Below are positions 54,767 to 63,534 of a stretch of 64,000 nt of DNA, piece after piece. The stretch lies in the NCBI RefSeq assembly GCF_000331025.1, contig NC_020055.1, positions 2,016,370 through 2,080,369 of the forward strand. Direction: 5' to 3'. Each line of letters starts with the position of its first letter. Within the stretch, counting starts at the first letter, position 1. The translations under genes were made by a program, and so were the position numbers. The DNA is from Maridesulfovibrio hydrothermalis AM13 = DSM 14728 (GTDB lineage: Bacteria; Desulfobacterota; Desulfovibrionia; Desulfovibrionales; Desulfovibrionaceae). The notes under the pieces were generated by a model. The model was not told the DNA's origin and did not search any database. It saw only the letters and a program-made list of their open reading frames with translations.

Positions 54767-57667
54767 TTATGAGAGAGTTCTTGCTACTTCGACTTCTTCA
54801 AAAGCTTCAATAAAGTCGCCTTCTTTAATGTCGTTGTATCTTTCAAGTCCTACACCGCACTCGTAGCCTTTGGCCACTTCTTTGGCATCGTCTTTGAAAC
54901 GTTTGAGCGAGGTAAGTGTTCCGGTGTAGATAACAACACCGTCACGCAGCAATCTTACCTGAGCATGTCTTGTCAACTTGCCGTCTGCAACCATACAACC
55001 TGCGATGGTGCCGACTTTGGGGACAGAGAATGTCTGGCGAACTTCGGCCTGACCAAGGTAGTTTTCCTTGATATCCGGGGAGAGCATGCCGCCCATAGCG
55101 TCTTTGATCTCGTTAACCAGTTTGTAGATGATGTCGTAGAAGCGAATTTCGACTTCTTCCTGTTCAGCCACTTCTTTGATTTTAACAGTAGGTCTTACGT
55201 TAAAACCGATGATGATGGCCTGTGATGCGGATGCAAGCAGAATATCGGATTCTGTGATTGCACCTGCGCCGCCGTGGATGACTTCAACTTTAATCTCATC
55301 AGTTGCCAGTTTGGCAAGAGCTTCACCGATAGCTTCAAGTGAACCCTGTACGTCAGCCTTGAGGACAACGTTAAGAGTCTGGATCTTCTGATCCGGCTTG
55401 GAGGCGAGGAAGGATTCAAGAGTGACCTTGGATTTTCCTGCCAGCTCGCGTTCACGGTGTTTGAGCTTGCGTTCCTGAGCAATTCTGCGGGCAATTTTAT
55501 CATCAGCTACGCAGATAAACTCGTCACCTGCTTGCGGAATTCCGTCAAAACCCTGAATTTCAACAGGGAAAGCCGGTCCGGCACTTTCGATTTTCTTGCC
55601 GTGATCATTGAACATTGCTCTGACTCGTCCGTGGTAGAGACCGCAGACAAATGGATCACCCTGCTTGATTGTACCTTCCTGAATGAGGACAGTACCGACA
55701 GGACCACGACCCTTATCAAGTTTTGCTTCAACGATGTTACCGCGTGCAGACTTATCGGGGTTGGCTCTAAGCTCAAGTACTTCAGCCTGAAGCTGAACCA
55801 TTTCGAGCAGCTGATCCAGCCCGGTTTTCTGTTTAGCAGAGACGGGAACGAACATGGTGTCGCCGCCCCAGTCCTCTGGAACGAGGTCATAGTCTGCAAG
55901 TTCACGCTGTACTCTTTCAGGGTTGGCACCTTCTTTATCCATTTTGTTGACTGCAACAACAATGGGAACGCCTGCCGCTTTGGAGTGACTGATTGCTTCA
56001 CGGGTCTGATCCATGACACCGTCATCAGCTGCTACAACGAGGATAACAATATCAGTTACCTGAGCACCGCGCATACGCATGGTGGTGAACGCTTCATGAC
56101 CGGGAGTATCAAGGAATACTATTTCGCCGCGGTCTGTTTTTACGTGGTAAGCACCGATATGCTGGGTGATGCCACCAGCTTCACCATCGGTAACAGTACT
56201 GTGACGGATGGCGTCAAGCAGTGATGTTTTACCGTGGTCAACGTGACCCATAATAGTCACGATAGGCGGACGGGCTTTGAGGTTCTTTTCTTCATCCACA
56301 GCGCTGACCGGGACGAGAAGTTCCTCTTCAGAGTAAGATACGTTTTCAACTTCGTATTCAAATTCTGCTGCCAGCAAGGTTGCGGTATCAAGGTCGAGGG
56401 ACTGGTTGATAGTCGCCATGACTCCAAGACCGAAAAGGGTCTTGATGAGTTCCTGCGCTTTGAGTCCCATCTGATGAGCCATATCAGCAAGTCTGATGGC
56501 TTCATTGAACTTGATTTTACGCTTGGCTGCTTTAAGCGGTTTCTGCTGGACAGGCTGCGGCTCGGGACGACCTCTGCCTTTTTTGCCTTTCCTTTTGCGG
56601 AACTTGTTTTCAAGCTCTCTGTCTTTATCACCTTTACGGTAATCTTTACCGAACTCGACAACGCGCTTATCTTTCTTAAATTTCTTCTTTTTGCTCTGAT
56701 CATTGGCCGGTTGCGGTGCACCCGGAACCGGTCTTCCGCCTCCGGTGGGTCCACCGGGACGACCGCCTGGTCTACCGCCCTGTCCACCGGGACGTCCACC
56801 GCCGGGACGACCACCTGGTCTACCACCGGAACCACCTGGACGTCCGCCAGCAGGGCGACCGCCTGGGCGTCCACCAGTTCTTGCGGCTGGTGTACGGCCT
56901 CCGCCCGGACCTTCTGCTGCGCGCTGCGCTGCCTGAAGATTGGGGTCAGGTCTGGAAATGATTTTTACTTTCGGAGCTTCTATTTCTTTTTTCTTTTTAC
57001 GCTTTTTCTTTTTAGGCTCAGCGTCTTTTGCTTTTACTTCTTTTTCTTCAGCTTTCTTTTCTGGCTTCGCTTTAGGCTCTTCTTTTGCCGCTTCTTTTGC
57101 CGGGGGAGCAGCAGCAGCGTCTTCCGCGGGAGCTTTCTTTTCAGCTGGTTTAGCAGATGGGGGTGTTTCCGCTTTCGGCTCCGTTACAGGTTCTTCTTTT
57201 ACGGGGGCTGCTTCTTTCTTTTCGAGATCTTCAGGCTTGATAACTTTTACAAGTGGCTTTTCAGCCTTTGCAGGAGCTTTCTTTTTAGCCTTCTTTTTCT
57301 TTGCAGGAGCTTTTTCCGCGCCCGCATCTTTTTTCTCTACAGGAGCAGCTTTTTTAGGAGCTTTTTCTTTCTTTTCCTTCTTTTCAGGAGCTGCTTCTTT
57401 TGTTTCCGCAGCATCTGCTGTTTCCGCTTTGGCTTTAGTCTTGCCACCTCTACGGCGACGGACAATTACGCCGGGCTGAACTTCTCTGCTGACAACGTCA
57501 GCGGAAGCTCCGGAAAGTTCTTTGCGAATGGTCGCAGCGTGTTCTTCGTCAATATCGGCAACAGTGCTTTTAGCCTGTACGCCCTGTTCGCGAAGTTTTT
57601 GAAGGATGTCTTTAGGATTGACCCCTAGTTCGGTGGCCAATTCTTTAACTTTGATTTTTGAAGCCAT
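54767..57667 (-). CDS. infB: Translation initiation factor IF-2
   Basis: A 966-residue GTPase that places initiator tRNA on the 30S subunit. IF2_N domain (1-50); a Lys/Ala/Glu-rich charged linker (~75-245); an Arg-Pro-Gly-Gly repeat tract (~252-319); a second IF2_N-like helical domain (~385-435); then the G domain GHVDHGKTS (~472), DTPGHEAF and NKMD; and domains II-IV. The RPGG tract is unusual in enterics but known in several deltaproteobacteria and actinobacteria. Confidence 0.96.
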   Translation of the reverse strand: MASKIKVKELATELGVNPKDILQKLREQGVQAKSTVADIDEEHAATIRKELSGASADVVSREVQPGVIVRRRRGGKTKAKAETADAAETKEAAPEKKEKKEKAPKKAAPVEKKDAGAEKAPAKKKKAKKKAPAKAEKPLVKVIKPEDLEKKEAAPVKEEPVTEPKAETPPSAKPAEKKAPAEDAAAAPPAKEAAKEEPKAKPEKKAEEKEVKAKDAEPKKKKRKKKKEIEAPKVKIISRPDPNLQAAQRAAEGPGGGRTPAARTGGRPGGRPAGGRPGGSGGRPGGRPGGGRPGGQGGRPGGRPGGPTGGGRPVPGAPQPANDQSKKKKFKKDKRVVEFGKDYRKGDKDRELENKFRKRKGKKGRGRPEPQPVQQKPLKAAKRKIKFNEAIRLADMAHQMGLKAQELIKTLFGLGVMATINQSLDLDTATLLAAEFEYEVENVSYSEEELLVPVSAVDEEKNLKARPPIVTIMGHVDHGKTSLLDAIRHSTVTDGEAGGITQHIGAYHVKTDRGEIVFLDTPGHEAFTTMRMRGAQVTDIVILVVAADDGVMDQTREAISHSKAAGVPIVVAVNKMDKEGANPERVQRELADYDLVPEDWGGDTMFVPVSAKQKTGLDQLLEMVQLQAEVLELRANPDKSARGNIVEAKLDKGRGPVGTVLIQEGTIKQGDPFVCGLYHGRVRAMFNDHGKKIESAGPAFPVEIQGFDGIPQAGDEFICVADDKIARRIAQERKLKHRERELAGKSKVTLESFLASKPDQKIQTLNVVLKADVQGSLEAIGEALAKLATDEIKVEVIHGGAGAITESDILLASASQAIIIGFNVRPTVKIKEVAEQEEVEIRFYDIIYKLVNEIKDAMGGMLSPDIKENYLGQAEVRQTFSVPKVGTIAGCMVADGKLTRHAQVRLLRDGVVIYTGTLTSLKRFKDDAKEVAKGYECGVGLERYNDIKEGDFIEAFEEVEVARTLS

Positions 57668-57673
57668 ATAATA

Positions 57674-57919
57674 CTACCCCCTGAAGTTCTTCTTCCGTGG
57701 CCGAAAAAATTTAAATCTTTCAAGGCAATTGTCATTGCCGCAGACATAATATCCACGGCCCTGCATTACCTTTTTATCATCCGGAATAAGTCCGTTTTCG
57801 GAAGCCCCCTCGCCGATAACGAACTTGGACAGTTCTTCCTTGGCAAAACGCTGCCTGCAAATCACACACGACCTGATAGGAATGTGGTGTCTGGCGCTGT
57901 CAATTCCGGTCAAATACAA
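57674..57919 (-). CDS. YlxR-family (DUF448) protein
   Basis: An 81-residue RNA-binding-type small protein: RSCVICRQRF near the N-terminus, GRGYYVCGNDNCLERF toward the C-terminus. Four Cys could bind metal. Always found between nusA and infB; proposed RNA-binding or RNase P-related regulator. Gap of 6 bases to each neighbour. Confidence 0.9.
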   Translation of the reverse strand: MYLTGIDSARHHIPIRSCVICRQRFAKEELSKFVIGEGASENGLIPDDKKVMQGRGYYVCGNDNCLERFKFFRPRKKNFRG

Positions 57920-57925
57920 CTACCT

Positions 57926-59371
57926 TTATTCTGTTTCCGGAGTTTCGTTTTCCCCGGATTCAATTTCTTCATCTTTAGTTGAGTGCTCGGCAGATTCTTC
58001 TTCGGTTTCCACTGTTTTTACAGTGTCATCTTCAGATTCTTCTTCACTAAGCGCTTCGTCGTCTGCTTCCACTGCTTCTACAGCTTCGGTAACGACTTCT
58101 TCTTCAATGTCCTGATTTTCATCTGATTCAGGCTCATCATCACCGATGCCCAGCAGCATAATCGCTGATTTCATATCGGAGACCTTGGAGGACGTCATAC
58201 CGGATATGGTCAGGAGAATTTCTTCGGAAGCTCCTGCAATTTGGCTGACGGTCTCAAAACCGGCAGAAATAAAATTGTCGAGAGGGATTTCAGCAACACT
58301 TGCAAGCTGGTCCATACCTTTGCTTGCAGCATTCATTTCCCCGTAGCGGCTTTCAGTGAATACATCAATTTTCCAACCCAGCAGTCTTGAAGCCAGTTTA
58401 ACGTTCTGGCCTTTGCGGCCAATAGCCACGGTAAGCTGATCGTCAGGAACGACAACTTCAAGGTTCTTTTCCTCTTCATCAACAGCGATTCTAGTGATTA
58501 CTGCCGGAGAAAGGGCGTTCTGGGCGTACATGGCAATGTCCTGACTCCAGACGACGATATCGATACGTTCGCCGCGAAGTTCCTGAACAATGTTCTGGAT
58601 ACGGGAACCGCGAATACCTACACATGCACCTACCGGATCAACATCACGGTCAGTCGAGTTGACGGCAACCTTGGCGCGCAGGCCCGGATCGCGGGCAACA
58701 CCCATGATTTTGACAGTAGCATCATCAACTTCAGGAACTTCCCTTTTGAAAAGGGCGGTCATGTAGTCAGGATGTGAGCGGGAAACAGTGATCTGGGGGC
58801 CACGGGCCTCTTTCTGCACGTCGATGATAAAAGCCTGCACCCGATCGCCGCGTTTGTATCTTTCGCGGGGAATCTGTTCGTTTTTAGGCAGAACAGCTTC
58901 CGTGCGTCCAAGGTTGATAATCCAGCCGGAACGGTCACGACGCTGAATAATACCGCTGACGATTTCGTTCATGCGGCTTTTGTATTCATCGTAAATGATC
59001 TCCTGCTCTGCATCACGCATGCGCTGGATGATAACCTGCTTGGCAGACTGGGCAGCGATTCGTCCTAAATCTTCAATCTTGAGTTTGAATCCCATTTCGT
59101 CATCAATCTGAACGTTGGGATCATGAGCCTGAGCTTCCTCAAGGGGGATTTCGCTGATCTCGTCTTCGACTTCAGCAGCAACAACTTTAAACTGGTAAAC
59201 TTCGATTTCACCGGCATCTTCGTTGTAGTTGACCTCGATATCCATGGCGTCACCGTATTTACGGGCCACGGATGAACGTACCGCTTCTTCAAGGGTATCA
59301 ATGAGTAGATCTTTATCTATCCCACGGTCTTTGCTGATCTGATCAATCGCTTTCTTGAGTTCAGAACTCAT
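57926..59371 (-). CDS. nusA: Transcription termination/antitermination factor NusA
   Basis: A 481-residue RNA polymerase-binding factor: N-terminal NTD (SSELKKAIDQISKDRG), S1 region, two KH domains (GACVGIRGSRIQNIVQEL; VAIGRKGQNVKLAS) and a helix-hairpin region. The last ~70 residues are very acidic (Glu/Asp-rich). The start at 59371 follows GGAGGAG. Confidence 0.95.
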   Translation of the reverse strand: MSSELKKAIDQISKDRGIDKDLLIDTLEEAVRSSVARKYGDAMDIEVNYNEDAGEIEVYQFKVVAAEVEDEISEIPLEEAQAHDPNVQIDDEMGFKLKIEDLGRIAAQSAKQVIIQRMRDAEQEIIYDEYKSRMNEIVSGIIQRRDRSGWIINLGRTEAVLPKNEQIPRERYKRGDRVQAFIIDVQKEARGPQITVSRSHPDYMTALFKREVPEVDDATVKIMGVARDPGLRAKVAVNSTDRDVDPVGACVGIRGSRIQNIVQELRGERIDIVVWSQDIAMYAQNALSPAVITRIAVDEEEKNLEVVVPDDQLTVAIGRKGQNVKLASRLLGWKIDVFTESRYGEMNAASKGMDQLASVAEIPLDNFISAGFETVSQIAGASEEILLTISGMTSSKVSDMKSAIMLLGIGDDEPESDENQDIEEEVVTEAVEAVEADDEALSEEESEDDTVKTVETEEESAEHSTKDEEIESGENETPETE

Positions 59372-59447
59372 ATCGCTCCTCCGATTCGGCACAATTCACA
59401 TGGTACACAAGCTGTACCGGCAAGCCGAATGAATGCCTTATTAATTT

Positions 59448-59915
59448 TTATTTAAACTCATGGATGAGTTTTACTTTCTTAATTCTGTCCCATTCAAGTT
59501 TGACAGGATCTTCCTGATCTTCGAGACTGAGCAGCAGTCCTTCTTCGTCTGTTTCTTTAAGAATACCCTTGAATTTCTTACGGCCTTCCAGAGAAAAGAT
59601 GAGAACTATATTAAGTTTTTTCCCGATATAATCGGACAATTGCTCAGGTTTGAAAAATTTTCTTTCCAGTCCGGGGGAAGAGACTTCCAAAATATATGCA
59701 CTGTCGATAACTTCTTCGACTTCAAGCATGAGACCTATTTCTCTGCTTACCGTTGCGCATTGGTCAATGCTGACCCCGTCCGGGCCGTCAAGATAAATGA
59801 TGACAGCAGGGCGGTTGGCTGAAGTAACTTCAACTCCCCAAAGCTTAAGTTTCATGGATTCAATAAATGGTTCCACGAACTCGCTTACTTTTTTGGCTAG
59901 TGAGCCTTGTTCCAC
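59448..59915 (-). CDS. rimP: Ribosome maturation factor RimP
   Basis: A 155-residue 30S assembly factor: LWGVEVTSANRPAVIIYLDGPDGVSIDQC (seen in part) and LEVSSPGLERKF are family signatures. GTG start at 59915. First gene of the minus-strand translation cluster; a structured RNA with a terminator ends 38 bases upstream. Confidence 0.92.
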   Translation of the reverse strand: MEQGSLAKKVSEFVEPFIESMKLKLWGVEVTSANRPAVIIYLDGPDGVSIDQCATVSREIGLMLEVEEVIDSAYILEVSSPGLERKFFKPEQLSDYIGKKLNIVLIFSLEGRKKFKGILKETDEEGLLLSLEDQEDPVKLEWDRIKKVKLIHEFK

Positions 59916-59952
59916 GTTAAATCCCGTGTTTTTCGCATTCAGGCGAACAAAA

Positions 59953-59983
59953 TAAAAAAAAAGTGGACCACAAAAAGGCCCAC
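59953..59983 (-). terminator. Terminator of the 6S-like RNA
   Basis: Stem GTGGGCC/GGTCCAC (one G-U) with a seven-base loop and a run of nine T on the minus strand, just before rimP. Confidence 0.8.
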
Positions 59984-60125
59984 CTCAGCATCTTACAACC
60001 CTAGACAGGTCACAAATTGAGGCCGATACGAATGAAAGATGTTTGCAATAAACTTCTTCAAGCTGGATGCATATCGGTTGGAAACCGTGATACATCTGGG
60101 AATGCTGAGATACACCCGCACCGAG
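59953..60125 (-). ncRNA. Structured RNA upstream of rimP, 6S-like
   Basis: About 170 nt. Long-range pairing: CTCAGCAT/ATGCTGAG (60102-60109 with 59984-59991), then CCCAGA/TCTAGGG, a 17/17-base central internal loop, CCGATA/TATCGG (60072-60077 with 60023-60028) and an apical hairpin. A rod with a central bubble and this size are hallmarks of 6S RNA, which mimics an open promoter. It ends in the hairpin GTGGGCC/GGTCCAC plus nine U. Alternative: a terminated attenuator leader of the rimP operon. Confidence 0.5.
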
Positions 60126-60131
60126 GACAGC

Positions 60132-60160
60132 AACTTAGGCGTATCGTGATTCAATGTCAA
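60132..60160 (-). promoter_or_regulatory. Sigma-70-type promoter of the 6S-like RNA
   Basis: Minus strand TTGACA (60155-60160), 17-base spacer, TAAGTT (60132-60137). The -35 is a perfect match and the -10 is weak. It predicts a start near 60125. Confidence 0.5.
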
Positions 60161-60396
60161 GTCCTGTTAAGATCTTTTAATGATGAGGTTTGAGGATGAT
60201 CAGGCAGAAGTGTGTACGTGAGCTGTAACTGTGTGAATGCGGGCTGTCTGTCGATGTTTTTTAAATGTTATCATAATATATAATCACTGCAAACAGTATC
60301 CTTTGACTTTAAATTTTATCGCGGTTAAATTTGACAGGTCCGGTTGAGTTCTTATTTTAATGATATACGGACGAAACTTTTTTAAGGGGTTTAAAT

Positions 60397-60669
60397 ATGC
60401 CAGTACTTACAGATAACATTGTTGCCGGTCCTGCAGGACACGTGCAAGCCGCCCCTTCGGCTTCTTTTTCAGCCGGCCCTGCCGGGAGCACTGTTCCCGG
60501 TCCAGCAGCCCATGTAGAAATTTCTCCTGCCACGCAGGGGGTTAGAAATGTGGAAGCCACTACTGCTTTTGAAGTGGAGGATGCTACCAAGGGATATATT
60601 ACTGCGAATGCAACTCAAGGAATTATCCCTGAAATCAGGGTTGGCGGAGTGATTTTTCACACTGTCTGA
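60397..60669 (+). CDS. Ala/Gly/Pro-rich low-complexity small protein
   Basis: A 90-residue protein with AAGGGG seven bases before the ATG and its own terminator. The first half repeats short units (AGPAGHVQAAP, AGPAGSTVPGPAAHVE); the second half (ATTAFEVEDATKGYIT..) is more regular and beta-like. No signal peptide or known domain. It lies between the 6S-like RNA and flgF. An upstream TTGACA (60331) with TATTTT 16 bases further is a likely promoter. Confidence 0.7.
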   Translation: MPVLTDNIVAGPAGHVQAAPSASFSAGPAGSTVPGPAAHVEISPATQGVRNVEATTAFEVEDATKGYITANATQGIIPEIRVGGVIFHTV

Positions 60670-60699
60670 TCTGTTTAATTCTACGACATAATTGATTAG

Positions 60700-60740
60700 A
60701 TCCCGGTCAAGCATCAGCTTGGCCGGGATTTTATTTTTTT
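60700..60740 (+). terminator. Intrinsic terminator after the 90-residue gene
   Basis: Stem ATCCCGGTCAAGC/GCTTGGCCGGGAT with a four-base loop, followed by a T-rich run. Confidence 0.9.
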
Positions 60741-60773
60741 GACATCTAGTGTGTGTATCTTTTTTTCTGTTTT

Positions 60774-60789
60774 TGGCCTGTTGCTTGCA
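60774..60789 (+). promoter_or_regulatory. Sigma-54 promoter of the flgF operon
   Basis: TGGCCTGttgcTTGCA against TGGCACG-N4-TTGCW: two mismatches, invariant GG and GC at correct spacing. The predicted start near 60800 gives a 40-base leader to flgF. Confidence 0.75.
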
Positions 60790-60841
60790 ATACCTGTGGC
60801 AGCAACAAAAGCAGGGAACATCCTTTTTCAGGAGAAAAGAT

Positions 60842-61606
60842 ATGCGAGCCAGTATTTTCAGTGCCCTATTCGGGGCAATGTCCAATGAACACAGGATTGA
60901 TATCAGTGCCAATAATTTGGCAAACGTCAATACTACGGGATTTAAACGCGACAACTGCGCGTTTCAGGACACTTTTATACGATTTGCCCATGACTATGTC
61001 GTGGATGCAAAGCCCTTCATTCGGGACAAAGATATGTTTCCCGCTCCCAAAATTATGGCCAGACCGAGACTTTCTGAAGAGGTTATTGACCTGTCTCAGG
61101 GGGCTTTTCAGAGAACCGGCAATCCTTTGGATCTTGCTATCCGGGGTAATGGTTTTTTTAAAGTTCAGAAAGATGGCGGCGAGTTTCTGACCAGAAACGG
61201 AGTTTTCAGTCTGTCTCCTGACGGAGTCCTTGTCACTGAACAGGGATATCCTGTTGTTGCCAATGGCGGACAGGTTACCGTACCGCCCCGTTCGAATGTT
61301 GTAATTGACGCTGAGGGTGTGATCACGGCGGATGGTGAAGAAATTGCCAAGCTTGATTTTGTTCAGCCCGCAGATGCAAAGCAGTTGAAGAAAGAAGGTG
61401 AGAATCTTTACACCCTTGAAGGTGAGGAAGTTCCCGGAGAGGGTGAGATAGTTCAGGGTTATATTGAGAAATCGAATGTCGAGGTTGTCAATGAAATGGT
61501 TGCAATGATTGAATGTCAGCGCAGCTTTGAGATGTACCAGAAAATGATCAAAACTACTGACCAGCTTGATTTGAAAGTTATCCAGCAGGTCGGACGTGTA
61601 ACATAA
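60842..61606 (+). CDS. flgF: Flagellar basal-body rod protein FlgF
   Basis: A 254-residue proximal rod protein: ISANNLANVNTTGFKRDN (rod signature) and GNPLDLAIRGNGFF, with the C-terminal NVEVVNEMVAMIECQRSFEMYQKM. Start at 60842 with AGGAGA upstream; an upstream in-frame ATG overlaps the promoter and is excluded. First gene of the operon. Confidence 0.94.
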   Translation: MRASIFSALFGAMSNEHRIDISANNLANVNTTGFKRDNCAFQDTFIRFAHDYVVDAKPFIRDKDMFPAPKIMARPRLSEEVIDLSQGAFQRTGNPLDLAIRGNGFFKVQKDGGEFLTRNGVFSLSPDGVLVTEQGYPVVANGGQVTVPPRSNVVIDAEGVITADGEEIAKLDFVQPADAKQLKKEGENLYTLEGEEVPGEGEIVQGYIEKSNVEVVNEMVAMIECQRSFEMYQKMIKTTDQLDLKVIQQVGRVT

Positions 61607-61624
61607 GAATAGGGGGATAAAACT

Positions 61625-62407
61625 ATGATGCGTTCTCTTTGGACAGCAGCCACAGGAATGGTTGCACAGCAGACTCATATTAACGTTCTTTCGAACAACC
61701 TTGCCAACATTAATACTCAGGGTTTTAAAAAAAGCAGGGTTGAATTTGAAGATCTGATGTATCAGACCATGAAAATTGCCGGTTCCGCGACTGAGGGCGG
61801 TAACAAGCTTCCCACCGGTATGCAGGTTGGTATGGGGGTCAGGGAAGTAAGTGTTCATAAATTTTTCAGTCAAGGTTCCTTTGAAAGCACCGGTAATCCG
61901 CTTGATATCGCCATTGAAGGTGACGGTTTTTTCCGTATCGATAGAAACGGTGAAGAAGCTTACACCCGCGCCGGTGCATTCAAGCTTGATAACGAAGGGC
62001 GTGTAGTGACTTCCAACGGTTATGCCCTCCAGCCTGAATTCATTGTTCCTCCGGAAGCGGTAAACGTTGTTGTTTCTGAGGACGGTCATTTCGCCGCTTT
62101 GGACAAGAACGGTATCGAACTGGCTGCGGTAGATGTGCCTATCTATGACTTTATCAATGAACCCGGTCTCAATGCCGTCGGTAAAAACCTTTATGTTGAA
62201 ACTGAGGCTTCCGGTGCTCCTGTTGAAGGGACTCCCGGTGATGACAGGTTCGGAACTCTTGCGCAGGGATATCTTGAAGGTTCCAACGTTGAGCTGGTTG
62301 ACGAAATGGTCGGACTTATCGTCGGGCAGAGGGCTTATGAGACTAACTCAAAAGCTATCACCACTTCCGATTCCATGCTCCAGACTGCAATTAACGTTAA
62401 GAGATAG
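61625..62407 (+). CDS. flgG: Flagellar distal rod protein FlgG
   Basis: A 260-residue rod protein: MMRSLWTAATGM, LSNNLANINTQGFKKSRVEF and the C-terminal GSNVELVDEMVGLIVGQRAYE. Ribosome-binding GGGGG seven bases before the ATG. 18 bases after flgF. Confidence 0.95.
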   Translation: MMRSLWTAATGMVAQQTHINVLSNNLANINTQGFKKSRVEFEDLMYQTMKIAGSATEGGNKLPTGMQVGMGVREVSVHKFFSQGSFESTGNPLDIAIEGDGFFRIDRNGEEAYTRAGAFKLDNEGRVVTSNGYALQPEFIVPPEAVNVVVSEDGHFAALDKNGIELAAVDVPIYDFINEPGLNAVGKNLYVETEASGAPVEGTPGDDRFGTLAQGYLEGSNVELVDEMVGLIVGQRAYETNSKAITTSDSMLQTAINVKR

Positions 62408-62508
62408 TAATTAATTGATGCGCTTCGCTCTTTGCCGGGCGATTTAGCCTCCGGTGTCTTAAGAGGATAACCCCCTTAAGAATCCTTAACTGACAGGATG
62501 GTTTTATT

Positions 62509-63513
62509 ATGACTATGGCAGGAGATATTAGAAAAATTCGCAGGCTGATCATGCTGCTTTTTATTGCAGCGGGTATCACCGTTTTTGCGGCTGCTCCGGT
62601 TTATGCCTCTAAGCAGAATACTGACTGGCGAATAAAAATTAAATCTGCCGCAGTTGTGAACGGTCCCAGAGTTACTCTGGGTGATATCGCTGAATTCTAT
62701 GGCGACCTTCCTCCTCAGACCCGGGCTGATTTATCCGGCGTAGAGTTGTGGAATGCTCCTTCTGCCGGGCGCAGGCCGGTCAGGGTCAACCGTAAAAAAC
62801 TGCGGGTTATCCTCAAGCATTACCTTGGTGAACTGATTGGTAATTGTATCATTCCTTCGACGCTGACATTGCAGACCGGCGGAAAGGTCATGTCTGAGGA
62901 GGATTTGAAACGAGCAGTTGTCAAAGTCTTGACTCCACAGGCTGAACGGAATGGCGGCGATTATAAATTCAGAGATTTTAAACTTCCTGACCATCTTTTT
63001 TTTAATGATTCGATGGACGGTTTAAGGGTTCATCTCCCCCGTGCCCTTAAGCCGGGAAGTAATAATTACAGGATTGAAATTGTCAGCGTTGACGGGCGTG
63101 TGCTCAGGCAGTTATCCGGATCAGTTTTTGTAGATGTCTGGAAACCGGTTCCGTGTCCGGTTCGTCCTCTTAACCGTAAAGAGCTGGTAACCCCTGATCT
63201 TATTACCTGGAAGAGCAAGAATATGGCTCATCTGGGCAAGCGGGTATGGGATGGGAAGGGTGGTCCCTGGCGGGTGAAAGTCCCCGTGGGCACAGGGCAG
63301 CCTATTATGCGTTCGTCTATTGAGCCGGCCCCGGTTATTTCAAGGGGGGATAAGGTTACTCTCATGTTTAAAAGCAAGCATCTTAAATTGACTGTTCCTG
63401 TTGAGTCTCTTGAGGATGGAGGGGTTGGTCAGACTGTTACGGTACGCAATTTGCAAAGTAAGCGTAAACTGGTTGGAACTGTAATCGATGCTCAGACCGT
63501 ACAGGTCAAGTAA
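62509..63513 (+). CDS. flgA: Flagellar P-ring assembly chaperone FlgA
   Basis: A 334-residue periplasmic protein with signal/anchor segment (residues ~13-32) and Ala-Ser cleavage-like region. A SAF domain is in the C-terminal half (PVRPLNRKELVTPDLITW; VGTGQPIMRSSIEPAPVI). It assists FlgI assembly. Longer than the ~220-residue enteric FlgA. Confidence 0.88.
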   Translation: MTMAGDIRKIRRLIMLLFIAAGITVFAAAPVYASKQNTDWRIKIKSAAVVNGPRVTLGDIAEFYGDLPPQTRADLSGVELWNAPSAGRRPVRVNRKKLRVILKHYLGELIGNCIIPSTLTLQTGGKVMSEEDLKRAVVKVLTPQAERNGGDYKFRDFKLPDHLFFNDSMDGLRVHLPRALKPGSNNYRIEIVSVDGRVLRQLSGSVFVDVWKPVPCPVRPLNRKELVTPDLITWKSKNMAHLGKRVWDGKGGPWRVKVPVGTGQPIMRSSIEPAPVISRGDKVTLMFKSKHLKLTVPVESLEDGGVGQTVTVRNLQSKRKLVGTVIDAQTVQVK

Positions 63514-63534
63514 GTATAAGCGGAGGAAGGAAAA

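Noticed and set aside
56234-57628. Very long plus-strand open frame opposite infB
   Set aside because: A by-product of the Lys/Ala/Glu- and Gly/Pro-rich composition of infB; its translation is Phe/Ser/Arg-rich nonsense.
60079-60135. CTGAGATACACCC on the plus strand resembles the thi-box of TPP riboswitches
   Set aside because: The required partner arms (upstream GGGGUGC, downstream GAACCUGAUC) are missing, and the segment is better explained as part of the minus-strand structured RNA.
60866-62089. Long minus-strand open frame opposite flgF-flgG
   Set aside because: Shadow of two well-supported flagellar genes; no ribosome-binding site or family features.
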